Shown here in pieces: positions 46,528 through 54,257 of a DNA stretch of 64,000 nt. Source of the DNA: Rudanella sp031411995 (GTDB taxonomy: Bacteria; Bacteroidota; Bacteroidia; Cytophagales; Spirosomataceae); assembly GCA_031411995.1 (NCBI GenBank), contig JANOCD010000007.1, positions 71,180 through 135,179 on the forward strand, in the 5' to 3' direction. A program made the translations under genes and the position numbers. How positions within the stretch are numbered: position 1 is the stretch's first letter; each line of letters opens with the position of its first letter. The notes under the pieces were generated by a model that was not told the origin of the DNA, made no database searches, and was given only the letters and a program-made list of their open reading frames with translations.

Positions 46528-46535
46528 TATCTTTG
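46528..46535 (+). promoter_or_regulatory. -7 promoter element for rpmI-rplT
   Basis: TATCTTTG followed by CGGCC, a full TAnnTTTG match, 69 bases before the rpmI start and directly after the infC hairpin. A TTG-like -33 element is not obvious because the upstream arm is pure pyrimidine. Confidence 0.55.
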
Positions 46536-46604
46536 CGGCCTGTTTACGAAATCCGGGTATCCGGCGGTCCGGCGATCCGGTCAAAACATAAGCGGTTCAA
46601 AGCA

Positions 46605-46799
46605 ATGCCTAAAATGAAAACCAACTCGGCGGCCAAAAAGCGATTCAAGCTGACAGGCACCGGGAAAATCAAGCGGAAGCATGCCTTCCACTCACACATT
46701 CTGACGAAAAAGACAACCAAGCAAAAGCGCAATCTGACTCACTCAACTCTGGTATTCAAAGGCGACGAAATGCGGATCAAAGCGATGTTGGGTATCTAA
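46605..46799 (+). CDS. rpmI: 50S ribosomal protein L35
   Basis: 64 residues from ATG 46605 (MPKMKTNSAAKKRFKLTGTG, then KIKRKHAFHSHILTKK). This start matches the universally conserved N-terminus; the frame is open 24 codons upstream but that part is leader RNA. L35 is a small, very basic protein of the large subunit. It precedes rplT with an unusually wide 171-base spacer. Confidence 0.96.
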   Translation: MPKMKTNSAAKKRFKLTGTGKIKRKHAFHSHILTKKTTKQKRNLTHSTLVFKGDEMRIKAMLGI

Positions 46800-46970
46800 T
46801 TTTTTCGTTTCTTTATTGGGATGCCACACAGGCTCCCGGTTCTACGTTTCACCCGACAAAAGGCCATTAAGCGCAGTTTACAGAGAGCAGCGAACAGTTT
46901 TTATCACTGACAGCTGCTGGCTGATACTTGGTCACTGTAAAAGCCGCCCGCGTCAAAAAACAACTAAAAA
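46800..46970 (+). other. rpmI-rplT spacer, possibly structured
   Basis: 171 bases with no gene; in most bacteria these two genes are a few tens of bases apart. TTTACAG (46874-46880) and CTGTAAA (46935-46941) can pair around an inner CAGC/GCTG pair, giving a long-range hairpin. An L20-binding autoregulatory structure is conceivable but unproven. Confidence 0.3.
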
Positions 46971-47315
46971 ATGCCACGTTCCGTCAATCACGTTGCCTCA
47001 AGAGCGCGTCGGAAAAAAGTAATGAAGCTGGCCAAAGGCTATTTTGGTCGGCGTAAAAATGTCTGGACGGTTGCCAAAAACGCCGTTGAGAAAGCATTAG
47101 GCTACGCCTACCGCGACCGTCGTGCCAAAAAGCGCGATTTCCGCTCACTCTGGATTCAGCGTATCAACGCTGGTGTCCGTCTGCACGGCATGTCATATTC
47201 TGCCTTTATTGGCAAACTGAACAAATCGGGAATTGTATTGAACCGCAAAGTTCTGGCTGACTTAGCCATGAACCACCCCGAAGCGTTCAAAGCAGTTGTT
47301 GACCAACTGAAGTAA
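46971..47315 (+). CDS. rplT: 50S ribosomal protein L20
   Basis: 114 residues with the full family pattern: MPRSVNHVASRARRKKVMKL, AKGYFGRRKNVWTVAKNAVE, YAYRDRRAKKRDFRSLWIQR, INAGVRLHGMSYS. L20 is an early assembly protein of the 50S subunit and in several bacteria represses its own operon. It ends the thrS-infC-rpmI-rplT cluster and is followed by an intrinsic terminator. Confidence 0.97.
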   Translation: MPRSVNHVASRARRKKVMKLAKGYFGRRKNVWTVAKNAVEKALGYAYRDRRAKKRDFRSLWIQRINAGVRLHGMSYSAFIGKLNKSGIVLNRKVLADLAMNHPEAFKAVVDQLK

Positions 47316-47346
47316 ACAGAGAGTCGTTTCGATGATTCACCAAGAT

Positions 47347-47377
47347 AAAGCCCCGGCCAATGGTCGAGGCTTTTTTT
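47347..47377 (+). terminator. intrinsic terminator of the ribosomal protein operon
   Basis: Arms AAAGCCCCGGCC (47347-47358) and GGTCGAGGCTTT (47362-47373) pair with one mismatch and one wobble around AAT, followed by a T-run to 47377. It ends two bases before the next start codon. Confidence 0.8.
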
Positions 47378-47379
47378 AT

Positions 47380-48039
47380 ATGAAAACGATCCCCTATTCC
47401 CCGCCCATCACCCGAACCCCAGCCGACATGCTGGATTCGAGCCTTGCTTATTTCAACCATATAAATGCCCGCCGGAGCGTTCGCGATTTTTCGGATGCGC
47501 CGGTGGCTCGCGAGGTGATCGAAAATCTCATAAAAACGGCTTCTACGGCACCGTCGGGGGCCAACAAGCAACCCTGGACGTTTTGCGTGGTGGGTGATCC
47601 AGCCCTAAAAAGTCAGATTCGGGAGGCTGCCGAGCAAGAAGAACGCCGGAGTTACGAAGGGCGAATGTCGGCGGAGTGGCTGGCTGATCTGGCTCCCCTC
47701 GGCACCGACTGGCAGAAACCGTTTCTGGACATTGCGCCCTGGCTGATTGTGGTGTTTCGGCGGAGTTATGAACTGGAAGGCACGCATAAACACCAAAACT
47801 ACTACGTGCAGGAATCGGTGGGACTGGCCTGCGGGTTTCTGCTGACAGCCATTCACGAAGTCGGTTTGGTAGCCCTCACGCACACGCCCAGCCCGATGGA
47901 TTTCCTGACTAAACTGCTAAAACGGCCCGCCAACGAAAAACCGTTTCTGCTGATTCCGGTGGGCTACCCTGCGCCCAATACGCAAGTGCCTGATATAAAG
48001 CGCAAAACGATGGACGATGTGATCGTTTGGTTTGACTAA
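47380..48039 (+). CDS. iodotyrosine deiodinase-like nitroreductase-fold flavoprotein
   Basis: 219 residues from ATG 47380; an upstream ATG at 47332 lies before the rplT terminator and is rejected. It has the nitroreductase fold with FMN-binding RRSVRDFS and TASTAPSGANKQPWTF. It matches vertebrate and bacterial iodotyrosine deiodinases along the whole length: RMSAEWLADLAPLGTDWQKP, ESVGLACGFLLTAIHEVGLV, RPANEKPFLLIPVGYP. The three residues that bind the halotyrosine zwitterion in human IYD (E157, Y161, K182) have counterparts E88, Y92 and K113 with the same spacing. It probably dehalogenates halotyrosines reductively in the cytoplasm; the natural bacterial substrate is uncertain. No signal or membrane anchor. 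Confidence 0.85.
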   Translation: MKTIPYSPPITRTPADMLDSSLAYFNHINARRSVRDFSDAPVAREVIENLIKTASTAPSGANKQPWTFCVVGDPALKSQIREAAEQEERRSYEGRMSAEWLADLAPLGTDWQKPFLDIAPWLIVVFRRSYELEGTHKHQNYYVQESVGLACGFLLTAIHEVGLVALTHTPSPMDFLTKLLKRPANEKPFLLIPVGYPAPNTQVPDIKRKTMDDVIVWFD

Positions 48040-48103
48040 TAAAAAAAACGCTTGCCTTCTTCGCGACTTTGCCCCAGATTTATGGTCGTAATCCAAACTC
48101 CTT

Positions 48104-49210
48104 ATGACTTCCCGTCGAACTGTTCTGCAAACCCTTGCCGTTGGTACCACTGCCAGTATTCTTGCCCCTGATTCGTTGCTGGCCACAAGCGGAAACCAAC
48201 CAAAACCCAAGAAAGATAAATTGGGCGTGGCTCTGGTTGGCCTGGGCTATTATAGTACCGATTTGCTCGCTCCGGCTCTCCAGAAAACGAAGAATTGTTA
48301 TCTGGCTGGTATCGTGACGGGAACGCCCGCCAAAGCCGAGAAATGGAAGAAACAGTATAATATCCCCGACAAAAACGTTTATTCCTACGACACCTTCGAT
48401 CAGGTGGCTAACAACCCCGACATCGACGTGATTTATGTGGTGTTGCCCCCGTCGATGCACCGCGAATATGTGGTTCGGGCGGCCAAAGCGGGTAAGCATG
48501 TGTGGGTGGAGAAACCAATGGCTGTGACGGCCAAAGAGTGTCAGGACATGATCGATGCCTGCAAAAAAGCCAACGTTTCCCTAACGGTAGGCTATCGGCT
48601 TCATCACGAACCCAACACGCAGGAATACGTAAAGTTTTTGCGCGATGGCAAAATTGGCCCCATTAAAATGGTGAGCTGTTCGGCGGCTTATTTTGATGCA
48701 CGCACCGATCACTGGAAACAGAAAAAAGAAATGGGCGGGGGTGTAATGTACGACATGGGCGTGTATGTGATTCAGGGGGCGCGTCTGGCAACGGGCGAGG
48801 AACCCATTGCCGTTACCGCTCAACAATATACCACCCGGCCAAACGTCTATAAAAATGGCCTCGATGAAACCTCGATGGTGCAGTTGGAGTTTCCGAGCGG
48901 GGCGCGAGCAGCTCTGCAAACCAGCTACGGCATGAACATGAATTTCATGCACGTAATTGGCGAAAAAGGAATGCTGCGGGTGGAACCCTACTCCGGCTAC
49001 AACGGCGTGAAAGGCAACGGATCAGGCGGATTTGCATTTAATAACGCCTATGAAGTGCCCATGCAACAGGCGATGCAAATGGACGACGACGCGCTGGCGA
49101 TTATCAACAAAACGCCGGTGTTGGTGCCGGGCGAAGAGGGTCTGCGCGACATTAAAATTGTGGAAGCTATTTACGAAGCTGCCCGAACTGGCAAGCGCGT
49201 GAAAATTTAA
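48104..49210 (+). CDS. Gfo/Idh/MocA-family oxidoreductase, Tat-exported
   Basis: 368 residues. A Tat-like signal (MTSRRTVLQTLAVGTTASIL) is followed by a Rossmann domain (LGVALVGLGYYSTDLLAPAL), the family EKP motif with the catalytic Lys (KHVWVEKPMAVTAKEC), and a C-terminal alpha/beta domain with GGGVMYDMGVYVIQGARLAT and the Asp/His-containing catalytic helix replaced by YDMGVYVIQ. It resembles glucose-fructose oxidoreductase-like periplasmic enzymes that keep NADP tightly bound. The sugar or polyol substrate is unknown. It is probably transcribed alone. Confidence 0.88.
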   Translation: MTSRRTVLQTLAVGTTASILAPDSLLATSGNQPKPKKDKLGVALVGLGYYSTDLLAPALQKTKNCYLAGIVTGTPAKAEKWKKQYNIPDKNVYSYDTFDQVANNPDIDVIYVVLPPSMHREYVVRAAKAGKHVWVEKPMAVTAKECQDMIDACKKANVSLTVGYRLHHEPNTQEYVKFLRDGKIGPIKMVSCSAAYFDARTDHWKQKKEMGGGVMYDMGVYVIQGARLATGEEPIAVTAQQYTTRPNVYKNGLDETSMVQLEFPSGARAALQTSYGMNMNFMHVIGEKGMLRVEPYSGYNGVKGNGSGGFAFNNAYEVPMQQAMQMDDDALAIINKTPVLVPGEEGLRDIKIVEAIYEAARTGKRVKI

Positions 49211-49244
49211 TCCCTTATCTTCGCCACCCCAATTACACTTCGCT

Positions 49245-49484
49245 ATGAAACCTGCCGATTTCTCCGCTTTACCAACCGAGCAACAGTTAGACATCCTGTA
49301 TTACCAGGGTGATGTTCTGGCTAATCGCTACGAAGACGAATTCATTTTCCTGCTCTACAGCTTAGATAGCTTCTATGTGGAACTCCGCCACGATGCCTAC
49401 AACAACAAACTCTTAGCCGTTTCAGCCTTCAAAGATACTGAGCAACTGGAACCTTATTTGCCGTATTTGGTGGAGGTAGTTTAG
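49245..49484 (+). CDS. small conserved-looking hypothetical protein
   Basis: 79 residues (MKPADFSALPTEQQLDILYY to LEPYLPYLVEVV), acidic, no signal peptide or membrane segment. The pattern QGDVLANRYEDEFIFLLYSL then DSFYVELRHD looks like a compact alpha/beta cytoplasmic protein. I do not recognise a family. It sits 34 bases after the Gfo/Idh/MocA gene, with a TATCTTCG box in between, so it may have its own promoter. A repeat cluster begins at its stop codon. Confidence 0.6.
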   Translation: MKPADFSALPTEQQLDILYYQGDVLANRYEDEFIFLLYSLDSFYVELRHDAYNNKLLAVSAFKDTEQLEPYLPYLVEVV

Positions 49485-49600
49485 GTTTCAAAGGCTGCGC
49501 CGTTTCTGTGGCTTCAAGGCTGCGCCGTTTCAAGTTTCAAACGCACAGCATGAAACTACAGAAACGCCGAAGGCAATGAAACGGCGTAGCCATTGAAACA
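49485..49600. repeat. second copy of the GTTTCAA-GGCTGCGCC repeat family
   Basis: Degenerate copies of the element seen at 43691-43806: GTTTCAAAGGCTGCGCC (49485-49501), a copy at 49502-49526, and the inverted form GGCGTAGCCATTGAAAC (49583-49599). The arms face each other around a 56-base centre, as in the first cluster. It occupies the space between two convergent genes. Confidence 0.7.
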
Positions 49601-49607
49601 ATAAACC

Positions 49608-50825
49608 CTACTCAACCCACAGCACCAGTCCCTTCAAATATCCCCCCTCCGGGTGGAACAGGCTGACAGGATGGTCAGCAGGTTGGCTCAGGTGATGCAA
49701 CACCCGCACCTGCCGCCCGGCTTCAATGGCGGCTGCTACCACGGTGTTGTAGAACAGCTCCCGGTCAACAACCTGCGAACAGGAGAACGTGAACAGGATA
49801 CCGCCCTTTGCCACACGCCTGAAGCCTTCGATGTTGAGCCGTTTGTAGCCTTGCACAGCCCGGTGCCGTGCCGAAACGTTTTTGGCGTAGGCAGGCGGGT
49901 CAAGCACCACAATATCATATTGGTCGGGGTGGGCTTTAAGATAAGCCATTACATCGTCGGTGATAGCCTCATGCCGCGACATGTCGATAGCATTGGTTTC
50001 GGCGTTCAACGCCACGTTCTGATTGGTGAGGTCGATGGCTTTCTGCGACGAATCGACCGAGTGAACCTGCGCGGCACCGGCTCCGAGGGCATAGACCGAA
50101 AACCCACCTGAATAACAAAAGGTATTTAACACCCGCTTACCGTGCGAATAGCGGGCCAACAGTTGACGGTTATCGCGCTGATCGAGGAAGAAACCCGTTT
50201 TCTGGCCCGTAACCCAATCCACCCAAAAGGCATGACCATTTTCGTGAACCTCGTGGGGAGTCTCGGCGGTGCCGAGCAAATAGCCGTTCGTAACGGTTTG
50301 GCCGTAGAGTTCAGGGACGGTTTCGTGACTTTTATCGTAAACGGCTATGAGTGCATCGCCATAGACGTTTTTCAAGGCATCAGTAATTAGATTCCGTTCG
50401 CGGTGCATCCCGATGGAGTGGGCCTGCAACACCGCTACGCCATTGTAGTAATCAATAATGAGGCCCGAACAACCGTCGCCCTCGCCGTGAACAAGCCGAT
50501 AACAATCCGTTTTAACGCCGGGCGAATCCACGCCGGGCATTGTGGCAATAATGGCCTCTCGAAATTGCCGGATGCCGGTCAGTTTTTGAGTCCAGTAATC
50601 AATGTCGGGAGTAATACGCTCGAACGAAAAAATCCGAACGGCAATGCTGCCATCGTGGTAGTGGCCGGTGGCGAGGTAGTTGCCTTTTTTATCGAAGACT
50701 TCAACCACATCGCCATCAGTCAGGGTGCCTTCGTATCGGCTGATGGCCCCCGAAAACACCCAGGGATGAAACCTACGCAAGGCCTCGTCGCGGCCAACTT
50801 GAAGAAATAATTTGGGTAATTGCAT
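49608..50825 (-). CDS. class I SAM-dependent rRNA methyltransferase, RlmI-type
   Basis: 405 residues. The N-terminal PUA domain (LFLQVGRDEALRRFHPWVFS, GDVVEVFDKKGNYLATG) is followed by a linker domain and the methyltransferase core: VLNTFCYSGGFSVYALGAGA (motif I), VHSVDSSQKAIDLTNQNVAL, and YDIVVLDPPAYAKN (motif IV) plus FTFSCSQVVD with the catalytic Cys. The architecture matches RlmI, which makes m5C1962 in 23S rRNA. It follows the NHL-repeat gene on the same strand with a 3-base gap, an unexpected pairing. Confidence 0.88.
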   Translation of the reverse strand: MQLPKLFLQVGRDEALRRFHPWVFSGAISRYEGTLTDGDVVEVFDKKGNYLATGHYHDGSIAVRIFSFERITPDIDYWTQKLTGIRQFREAIIATMPGVDSPGVKTDCYRLVHGEGDGCSGLIIDYYNGVAVLQAHSIGMHRERNLITDALKNVYGDALIAVYDKSHETVPELYGQTVTNGYLLGTAETPHEVHENGHAFWVDWVTGQKTGFFLDQRDNRQLLARYSHGKRVLNTFCYSGGFSVYALGAGAAQVHSVDSSQKAIDLTNQNVALNAETNAIDMSRHEAITDDVMAYLKAHPDQYDIVVLDPPAYAKNVSARHRAVQGYKRLNIEGFRRVAKGGILFTFSCSQVVDRELFYNTVVAAAIEAGRQVRVLHHLSQPADHPVSLFHPEGGYLKGLVLWVE

Positions 50826-50828
50826 TTA

Positions 50829-53231
50829 TTAAAAGCCTAATCGCAATCGCGTTTCGGGCGAATTAAAAAGTAATTGTCCTGAACCAAAGAACCGTATGTT
50901 TTTGCCAACCGAAGTCGCATTTTCAGGGATGGTAACGATGTGCTGTAAAACGACCTGATCATTTGCCGCAGGGACTCTACTACAAGACCATACACTTGGA
51001 TCGGTCCAAAGGCCATTTTTGAGACTACGAATCTGATCGGTGATACTGAGCACGAAATAATTTGAATTCACAAACTTACAGCTTAAAGCAACAAGTATAT
51101 AACTGTCCGCGTCAGAGGATTGTACATTGCTCAACGAAAGTACAGGTGTCCGCTGGCGAGGTGTTAATTCTTCTGGACCTTTATACCATGCGTATTGATA
51201 GTCGGAAATTCCGCTTATGACAACAGAAGTAGAAACGCTACTATTAAGGCAAACCGTCAGGCTTGAGGGTGGTTGTTGTGTAACAATGGGTGTGTCGACA
51301 CAATACTTAACAATTCGATTCTTGTAGGTGTCGGCCACATACAATTCGCCCTTGTTATTAATGAATAAGCCATTGGGGTTATAGAGCTCGCTTGATGTGT
51401 TTTGGTACTGTGGGTAACCTGCAACAGTAGCCCCATTTGTTGCGTTGACAGCCCATCTCTTTACTCTTCTGTAAAATGAATCTGTGCCATAGACCGAGCC
51501 TAACCTGTCTACAAATATTCCTCGCGGATAGGATAGTTGGTTTGGTGCATCACCGAAGTCATTACCACCTGCAACGGTTGTGCCGCTCATTGCCCCTGCC
51601 GCCCATTTTTGAATGCGGTGGTTTCCTTCGTCGGCAACATAGATTGCTCCAGATGCATCCACAAATAAATCGCGAAAATTATAATGAAACTGGTTAGCGG
51701 CTGAACCTGTGCCATTGCCCCCTGCAACGGTAACGCCCGTGTTGGCACCAGCAATCCACTTCTGGATTCGATATAAACCTTGAGCAGGATCAGTAATGTA
51801 TAGATCACCGGTTTGCGTAACGAACAGGCCTGAGGGAGAAGAAATCTGGTTTGCTCCTTGTCCTACACCGTTTCCTCCAGCAACGGTAACGCCAGCGTTG
51901 GCACCAGCAATCCACTTTTGGATTCGATTATTGTAGCTGTCGGAAATGTATAAATCGCCATTATTCGCGACAAAAATAGCACTAGGATTATTGAGTTGAT
52001 TATTGGCTGAACCGGCCCCATTACCACCCGCCACGGTAAAGCCAGCCGTAGATCCAGGGAACCATTTCTGAACTCGATGATTTAAACGGTCATTGATGTA
52101 AATTGCACCAGAGCCATCGACAAATACGGCTGTAGGTTCGTTCAGTTGACTGTTTGTCGAACGAAAACCGTTGCCTCCGGCAACTGTAGTTCCTGATAGC
52201 GAACCAATTATCCACTTTTGTATTCTGTGATTATGTTGATCTGCTATAAACATTGCTCCTGATGCATCCAAATGAACGTCGGTGGGATAACCTAGCTCAT
52301 TGGCCCCCGATCCGTAACCATTTCCCCCCGCGACAGTTGTGCCTTGATTTGCCCCTGAGGCCCATTTCTGTACGCGGTGATTCCTGTCGTCCGCGACGTA
52401 AACTGCATTCTCATTATCAACAAAAATTTTACCACTCTCAACAGACAATTGATTGCTGGCAGAACCTTGTCCATTTCCCCCGGCAACTAGTATTGATGTA
52501 GTCGCACCGGGAAGCCACCGTTGAACACGACTGTTCAAATAATCACATACATAAATTGCTCCTGCATTATCTACCCATAGACTAGATGGATATTTCATTT
52601 GATTTAACGCATCGCCGAAACCATTTCCACCGGCCACAGTTGTGCCACTCAACGAACCCACAGCCCATTTTTGAATCCGACTGTTTTGCCCATCTGCGAT
52701 ATAAACAGTTCCCAAACTGTCGACATAAATATCGGTTGGACTACTCAATTGATTAGGAGATAAGCCCCATCCGTTACCGCCTGCAACTGTAAGACCTTGT
52801 GTTGCGCCAACCACCCATTTTTGGACCCGATGATTACCTCGATCAGCTATGTAGACGACCATCTGCGTATCAACAAAAATACCGCTTATATTATTACTCA
52901 ATTGATTAGGGGCTGCTCCCGGCCCGTTGCCCCCTGCCACTGTAACGCCTGTGGTGGCACCGGGTAACCACTTTTGAACGCGAAAATTGACTCGGTCAGC
53001 GATATAAACGGCCCCGTTCGAATCAACAAAAACACCTGAAGGGTACGCTAGTTGATTAGGATTTGCTTTATTCCCATCAGCTACAACCACCCCAGGATCT
53101 TGAGCTTGTGTTGTATAGATGAAAAAAGTGCTGCCGAATAGAGTTACGAAGCAAAAAAGCGTCTTCGTTAGACGCTGAAGGATGATGCGGAAGTCAGCAC
53201 ATGGTTTTAATTTGGGAGTTCTAAGTTTCAT
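50829..53231 (-). CDS. secreted 12-repeat NHL beta-propeller protein
   Basis: 800 residues with an N-terminal hydrophobic export signal (about residues 25-43, ending TQAQ). Then come twelve NHL-type repeats of about 50 residues, each built on TVAGGNG-G---NQL--P-- followed by FVD--G-VYIAD--NHRVQKW. Two six-bladed propellers or one large ring are possible. Residues about 650-735 are an Ig-like domain (TQQPPSSLTVCLNSSVSTSV, YQYAWYKGPEEL). The last 60 residues form another beta domain (DPSVWSCSRVPAANDQVVLQ). No type IX sorting domain is visible. NHL propellers bind proteins or ligands; no enzyme motif is seen. High similarity between repeats at DNA level suggests recent amplification. Confidence 0.8.
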   Translation of the reverse strand: MKLRTPKLKPCADFRIILQRLTKTLFCFVTLFGSTFFIYTTQAQDPGVVVADGNKANPNQLAYPSGVFVDSNGAVYIADRVNFRVQKWLPGATTGVTVAGGNGPGAAPNQLSNNISGIFVDTQMVVYIADRGNHRVQKWVVGATQGLTVAGGNGWGLSPNQLSSPTDIYVDSLGTVYIADGQNSRIQKWAVGSLSGTTVAGGNGFGDALNQMKYPSSLWVDNAGAIYVCDYLNSRVQRWLPGATTSILVAGGNGQGSASNQLSVESGKIFVDNENAVYVADDRNHRVQKWASGANQGTTVAGGNGYGSGANELGYPTDVHLDASGAMFIADQHNHRIQKWIIGSLSGTTVAGGNGFRSTNSQLNEPTAVFVDGSGAIYINDRLNHRVQKWFPGSTAGFTVAGGNGAGSANNQLNNPSAIFVANNGDLYISDSYNNRIQKWIAGANAGVTVAGGNGVGQGANQISSPSGLFVTQTGDLYITDPAQGLYRIQKWIAGANTGVTVAGGNGTGSAANQFHYNFRDLFVDASGAIYVADEGNHRIQKWAAGAMSGTTVAGGNDFGDAPNQLSYPRGIFVDRLGSVYGTDSFYRRVKRWAVNATNGATVAGYPQYQNTSSELYNPNGLFINNKGELYVADTYKNRIVKYCVDTPIVTQQPPSSLTVCLNSSVSTSVVISGISDYQYAWYKGPEELTPRQRTPVLSLSNVQSSDADSYILVALSCKFVNSNYFVLSITDQIRSLKNGLWTDPSVWSCSRVPAANDQVVLQHIVTIPENATSVGKNIRFFGSGQLLFNSPETRLRLGF

Positions 53232-53260
53232 ACACAGTTACGAATTAGTCTACTTTGTAC

Positions 53261-53268
53261 CAAATGTA
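53261..53268 (-). promoter_or_regulatory. candidate -7 promoter element for the NHL-repeat gene
   Basis: Minus strand reads TACATTTG, a TAnnTTTG match about 30 bases before the start codon. The -33 region is not convincing. Confidence 0.35.
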
Positions 53269-53345
53269 TGAAGATTTTTTTGCGTTGAGTCGTAAGTTTC
53301 GCTTATTGCTGTCTTTCTCCTATACGTTTCAATCTATTTATTATC

Positions 53346-54212
53346 ATGTCGATCAATCGTCGCGAATTTCTGAAGCAAACCGGGGTTATGGCCGCTGGTG
53401 CGCTCACGCTAGGCCAAACAGCCGCATTAGCCCACAAAAATGTGGGTGTGTTTGGCCTGCAACTCTATAGTGTGCGGGATGTGTTGCCCAAAGATCCCAA
53501 AGGTACCATGACCAAACTGGCCCAGATGGGTTATCGTCAATTCGAAAGTTACGGTGGGCCACAGGGATTTTTGTGGGGTATGACTCCCAAAGAAATCAAG
53601 TCATTTCTGAGCGGAATTAACGTAAAAATGGTCAGTACGCACTTCGATTATGGCAAACAGGCTAACAACCCGGAAGAACTAAAAAAGAGCATCGACATGG
53701 CCGCAGAGGCTGGTTTGTCCTACTTGCTGTGTCCGTACATAGGGCCACAAAAGTCATTTGACGACTGGAAACGCATTGCCGATGGGTTTAACAAAACAGG
53801 TGAGTTGGTGAACAAAAGTGGCCTAAAATTCGGCTACCACAACCACGATTATTCGTTCAGACCACTCGACGGGAAAATACCGCAGGAGTATCTTCTGGCC
53901 AACACCGACCCCAAAAACGTGATGTTTGAGTTAGACCTATGCTGGATTGAAGCGGCCGGGCAGGATGCCGCAGAACACCTCAAAAAGTACGGCAAACGCT
54001 ATGAACTTTGCCATATCAAAGATTACAACAAAACCGGTGATAAGGTAGTACAGAATGACCTCGGCAAGGGCATCGTGAACTACAAACACATTGTTCACAC
54101 GGCCATGCAAAACGGCATGAAGTATTTTCTGGTGGAGCAGGAGGAGTACCCGGTCTCGCCAATGGAAAGCATGAAAATGGATGCGGAGTATATGAAGAAA
54201 TTGACGGTATAA
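53346..54212 (+). CDS. sugar phosphate isomerase/epimerase family protein, Tat-exported
   Basis: 288 residues. A Tat signal (NRREFLKQTGVMAAGALTLG) precedes an AP-endonuclease-2/xylose-isomerase-like TIM barrel: VFGLQLYSVRDVLPKDPKGT, MGYRQFESYGG, LKFGYHNHDYSF with metal-binding His, VMFELDLCWIEAAGQD with Glu/Asp, and FLVEQEEYPVSP with the final Glu. Such Tat-exported members in Bacteroidota act on sugars or sugar derivatives in the periplasm; the exact reaction is not known. It is monocistronic, ending at a perfect hairpin shared with the convergent menB. Confidence 0.87.
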   Translation: MSINRREFLKQTGVMAAGALTLGQTAALAHKNVGVFGLQLYSVRDVLPKDPKGTMTKLAQMGYRQFESYGGPQGFLWGMTPKEIKSFLSGINVKMVSTHFDYGKQANNPEELKKSIDMAAEAGLSYLLCPYIGPQKSFDDWKRIADGFNKTGELVNKSGLKFGYHNHDYSFRPLDGKIPQEYLLANTDPKNVMFELDLCWIEAAGQDAAEHLKKYGKRYELCHIKDYNKTGDKVVQNDLGKGIVNYKHIVHTAMQNGMKYFLVEQEEYPVSPMESMKMDAEYMKKLTV

Positions 54213-54214
54213 TG

Positions 54215-54254
54215 AATGGTGAAGGGTGAATCTCGCTATTCACCCTTCACCATT
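54215..54254. terminator. perfect hairpin between convergent genes
   Basis: 17-base perfect arms (54215-54231 and 54238-54254) with a 6-base loop. The arm contains GGTGAAGGGTGAAT, a 7-base tandem motif. It lies 3 bases from both stop codons and can serve either strand, although no strong U-tract follows. Confidence 0.6.
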
Positions 54255-54257
54255 TCC

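Noticed and set aside
46816..47022. 68-codon frame between rpmI and rplT
   Set aside because: It overlaps the rplT start, is Cys/Arg-rich without a pattern, and is better explained as untranslated spacer.
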